Below are positions 49,908 through 50,444 of a stretch of DNA of 50,444 bases, piece by piece (position 1 is the stretch's first letter; every line of letters begins with the position of its first letter). This DNA comes from Candidatus Saccharimonadota bacterium. Lineage in GTDB: Bacteria; Patescibacteriota; Saccharimonadia; Saccharimonadales; Saccharimonadaceae. Both the position numbers and the translations under genes were made by a program. Where the stretch lies: NCBI GenBank assembly GCA_027492975.1, contig JAPUDS010000025.1:1-50444 (forward strand). Reading direction: 5' to 3'. Under the pieces are notes generated by a model. That model searched no databases, had not been told where the DNA came from, and saw nothing but the letters and a program-made list of their open reading frames with translations.

Positions 49908-49927
49908 CTAGCCGAGAGCCCCTCCTC

Positions 49928-50233
49928 TTACTTTATAGACGTTACTTCTATACGGCTGTATTTCTGCCGATGTCCGTTCTCGGTATGGACGCGTTTTTTC
50001 GCTTTGTAGCGGATAACGCGGATCTTATCGCCCTTTACTTCTGGCTCGACAACTTTGGCTTTTACTTTCACACCCTTTACGAGCGGTGTGCCGACGGTCG
50101 TTTTGTCACCGTCGATGAGTAGCAGCGCGTCAGTCTCGAGCTCTTTTGTGCCTTCCGGGAGGAGGTCCACCAGGAGGGTCTCTTTTTCGGTGACAATATA
50201 TTGTTTGCCGCCTACTTTAATGACTGCTTTCAT
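49928..50233 (-). CDS. rplU: 50S ribosomal protein L21
   Basis: The 101-residue product has the L21 pattern: MKAVIKVGGKQYIVTEKETL, TVGTPLVKGVKVKAKVV and the signature VIRYKAKKRVHTENGHRQKYSRIEVTSI. AAGGAT lies 5 bases before the ATG at 50233. A promoter is present upstream and a terminator downstream, so it is a single-gene unit; the usual partner rpmA is not next to it. Confidence 0.96.
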   Translation of the reverse strand: MKAVIKVGGKQYIVTEKETLLVDLLPEGTKELETDALLLIDGDKTTVGTPLVKGVKVKAKVVEPEVKGDKIRVIRYKAKKRVHTENGHRQKYSRIEVTSIK

Positions 50234-50268
50234 AGCGTATCCTTACTTATTGATTAACTCAAGCGATG

Positions 50269-50297
50269 ATTATAACAGAGACAGTTTTCCCTGTAAA
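50269..50297 (-). promoter_or_regulatory. rplU promoter
   Basis: Minus strand: TTTACA (50292-50297), 17 bases, TATAAT (50269-50274), about 35 bases before the rplU ATG; the spacer contains a small dyad ACAG/CTGT. Confidence 0.65.
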
Positions 50298-50304
50298 GAG
50301 TAGT

Positions 50305-50444
50305 CTACGCCGGTCGCCTCGCGACAACCATACCGCCGCCGACTATCGTGAGAGCTACTGCCCCTCCGAATATCATCCTCCAGCTTACTCCTGTCTCCGC
50401 CAACGTTCCTTCGCCACTAGTAGCGCTCGCAAGAACACCTACAT
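50305..50444 (-). CDS. C-terminal end of an LAETG-anchored surface protein (start outside window)
   Basis: About 46 codons at the window edge end in TAG at 50305-50307. The translated end has the motif LAETG followed by a hydrophobic stretch of about 20 residues and ARRPA, the same C-terminal sorting-signal pattern as the propeller protein (LAETG) and the BspA-like gene (LADTG). The rest of the protein lies beyond the window. Confidence 0.75.
   Translation of the reverse strand, partial: VGVLASATSGEGTLAETGVSWRMIFGGAVALTIVGGGMVVARRPA

Noticed and set aside
1-50444. tRNA, rRNA or tmRNA genes
   Set aside because: No cloverleaf-like sequences with a GTTCGA arm and CCA-type end, nor rRNA-like stretches, were seen in the intergenic gaps; a tRNAscan run would settle this.
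1-50444. Recoded UGA (Gly) as in Gracilibacteria/Absconditabacteria
   Set aside because: UGA ends several genes at the expected family length (for example ftsE), and an RF2 gene is present.

Overview
The window looks like chromosomal DNA of a Patescibacteria (CPR) bacterium, most probably Candidatus Saccharibacteria (TM7). This is inferred from gene content: very compact genes, VirB2-like pilin and surface-repeat proteins with LA(E/D)TG tails, no respiratory or biosynthetic operons beyond one pyrD, and standard code with UGA used as stop and an RF2 gene present (which argues against the UGA=Gly groups Absconditabacteria and Gracilibacteria). No rRNA, tRNA, CRISPR array, insertion sequence or phage gene was seen.

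Layout. 1-9.8 kb (minus): a tight run secA, M16 peptidase, murD, murL, prfB, then ftsE-ftsX. The murD-murL pair suggests the glutamate-racemase-independent route to D-Glu in peptidoglycan. 9.4-12.3 kb (minus): serS, pyrD, hpf. 12.3-16.7 kb (minus): a PadR-controlled operon (padR, PspC-domain protein, MacB/LolD-type ATPase, permease) with a clear dyad operator. 16.7-27 kb: an unusual sensor kinase (plus), a DUF2207 protein, a 14-repeat propeller surface protein, lysS, an EamA exporter, and a BspA-like surface protein broken by one stop codon. The two surface genes share a promoter and 5' leader element. 27.2-29.2 kb (plus): a NatA/NatB-type ABC exporter.

29.2-37.5 kb (minus) is a version of the classical rpsB-tsf-pyrH-frr-uppS-cdsA-rseP-proS cluster followed by greA. 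pyrH and cdsA are absent, a CPBP protease lies between rseP and proS, and a plus-strand two-gene cassette sits between tsf and frr. That cassette encodes a VirB2-like pilin fused to a tyrosine phosphatase, and a membrane-anchored protein. 37.5-40.2 kb (minus): a second MacB-like ABC pair. 40.3-43.8 kb: rpmE2, prfA and prmC, interrupted by a small secreted Cys protein and by an inverted RelE-type toxin-antitoxin module plus a short unexplained minus-strand transcription unit. 43.7-50.4 kb: HtrA protease, a membrane protein, an LCP cell-wall ligase, lepB, parAB, rplU and the tail of another LAETG surface protein.

Common themes are cell-envelope building (murD/murL, uppS, LCP), export and processing (secA, lepB, RseP, HtrA, CPBP, M16), translation (prfA, prfB, prmC, rpsB, tsf, frr, three tRNA synthetases, hpf) and display of sortase-type surface proteins. 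The points most worth following up are: (i) the pilin-phosphatase fusion; (ii) a family of short odd-length palindromes found between genes and twice inside the prmC reading frame; (iii) the shared leader of the surface-protein genes; (iv) the kinase with two dimerisation helices separated by membrane segments; and (v) many promoters whose -10 box lies only 6-12 bases before the start codon, suggesting leaderless mRNAs.
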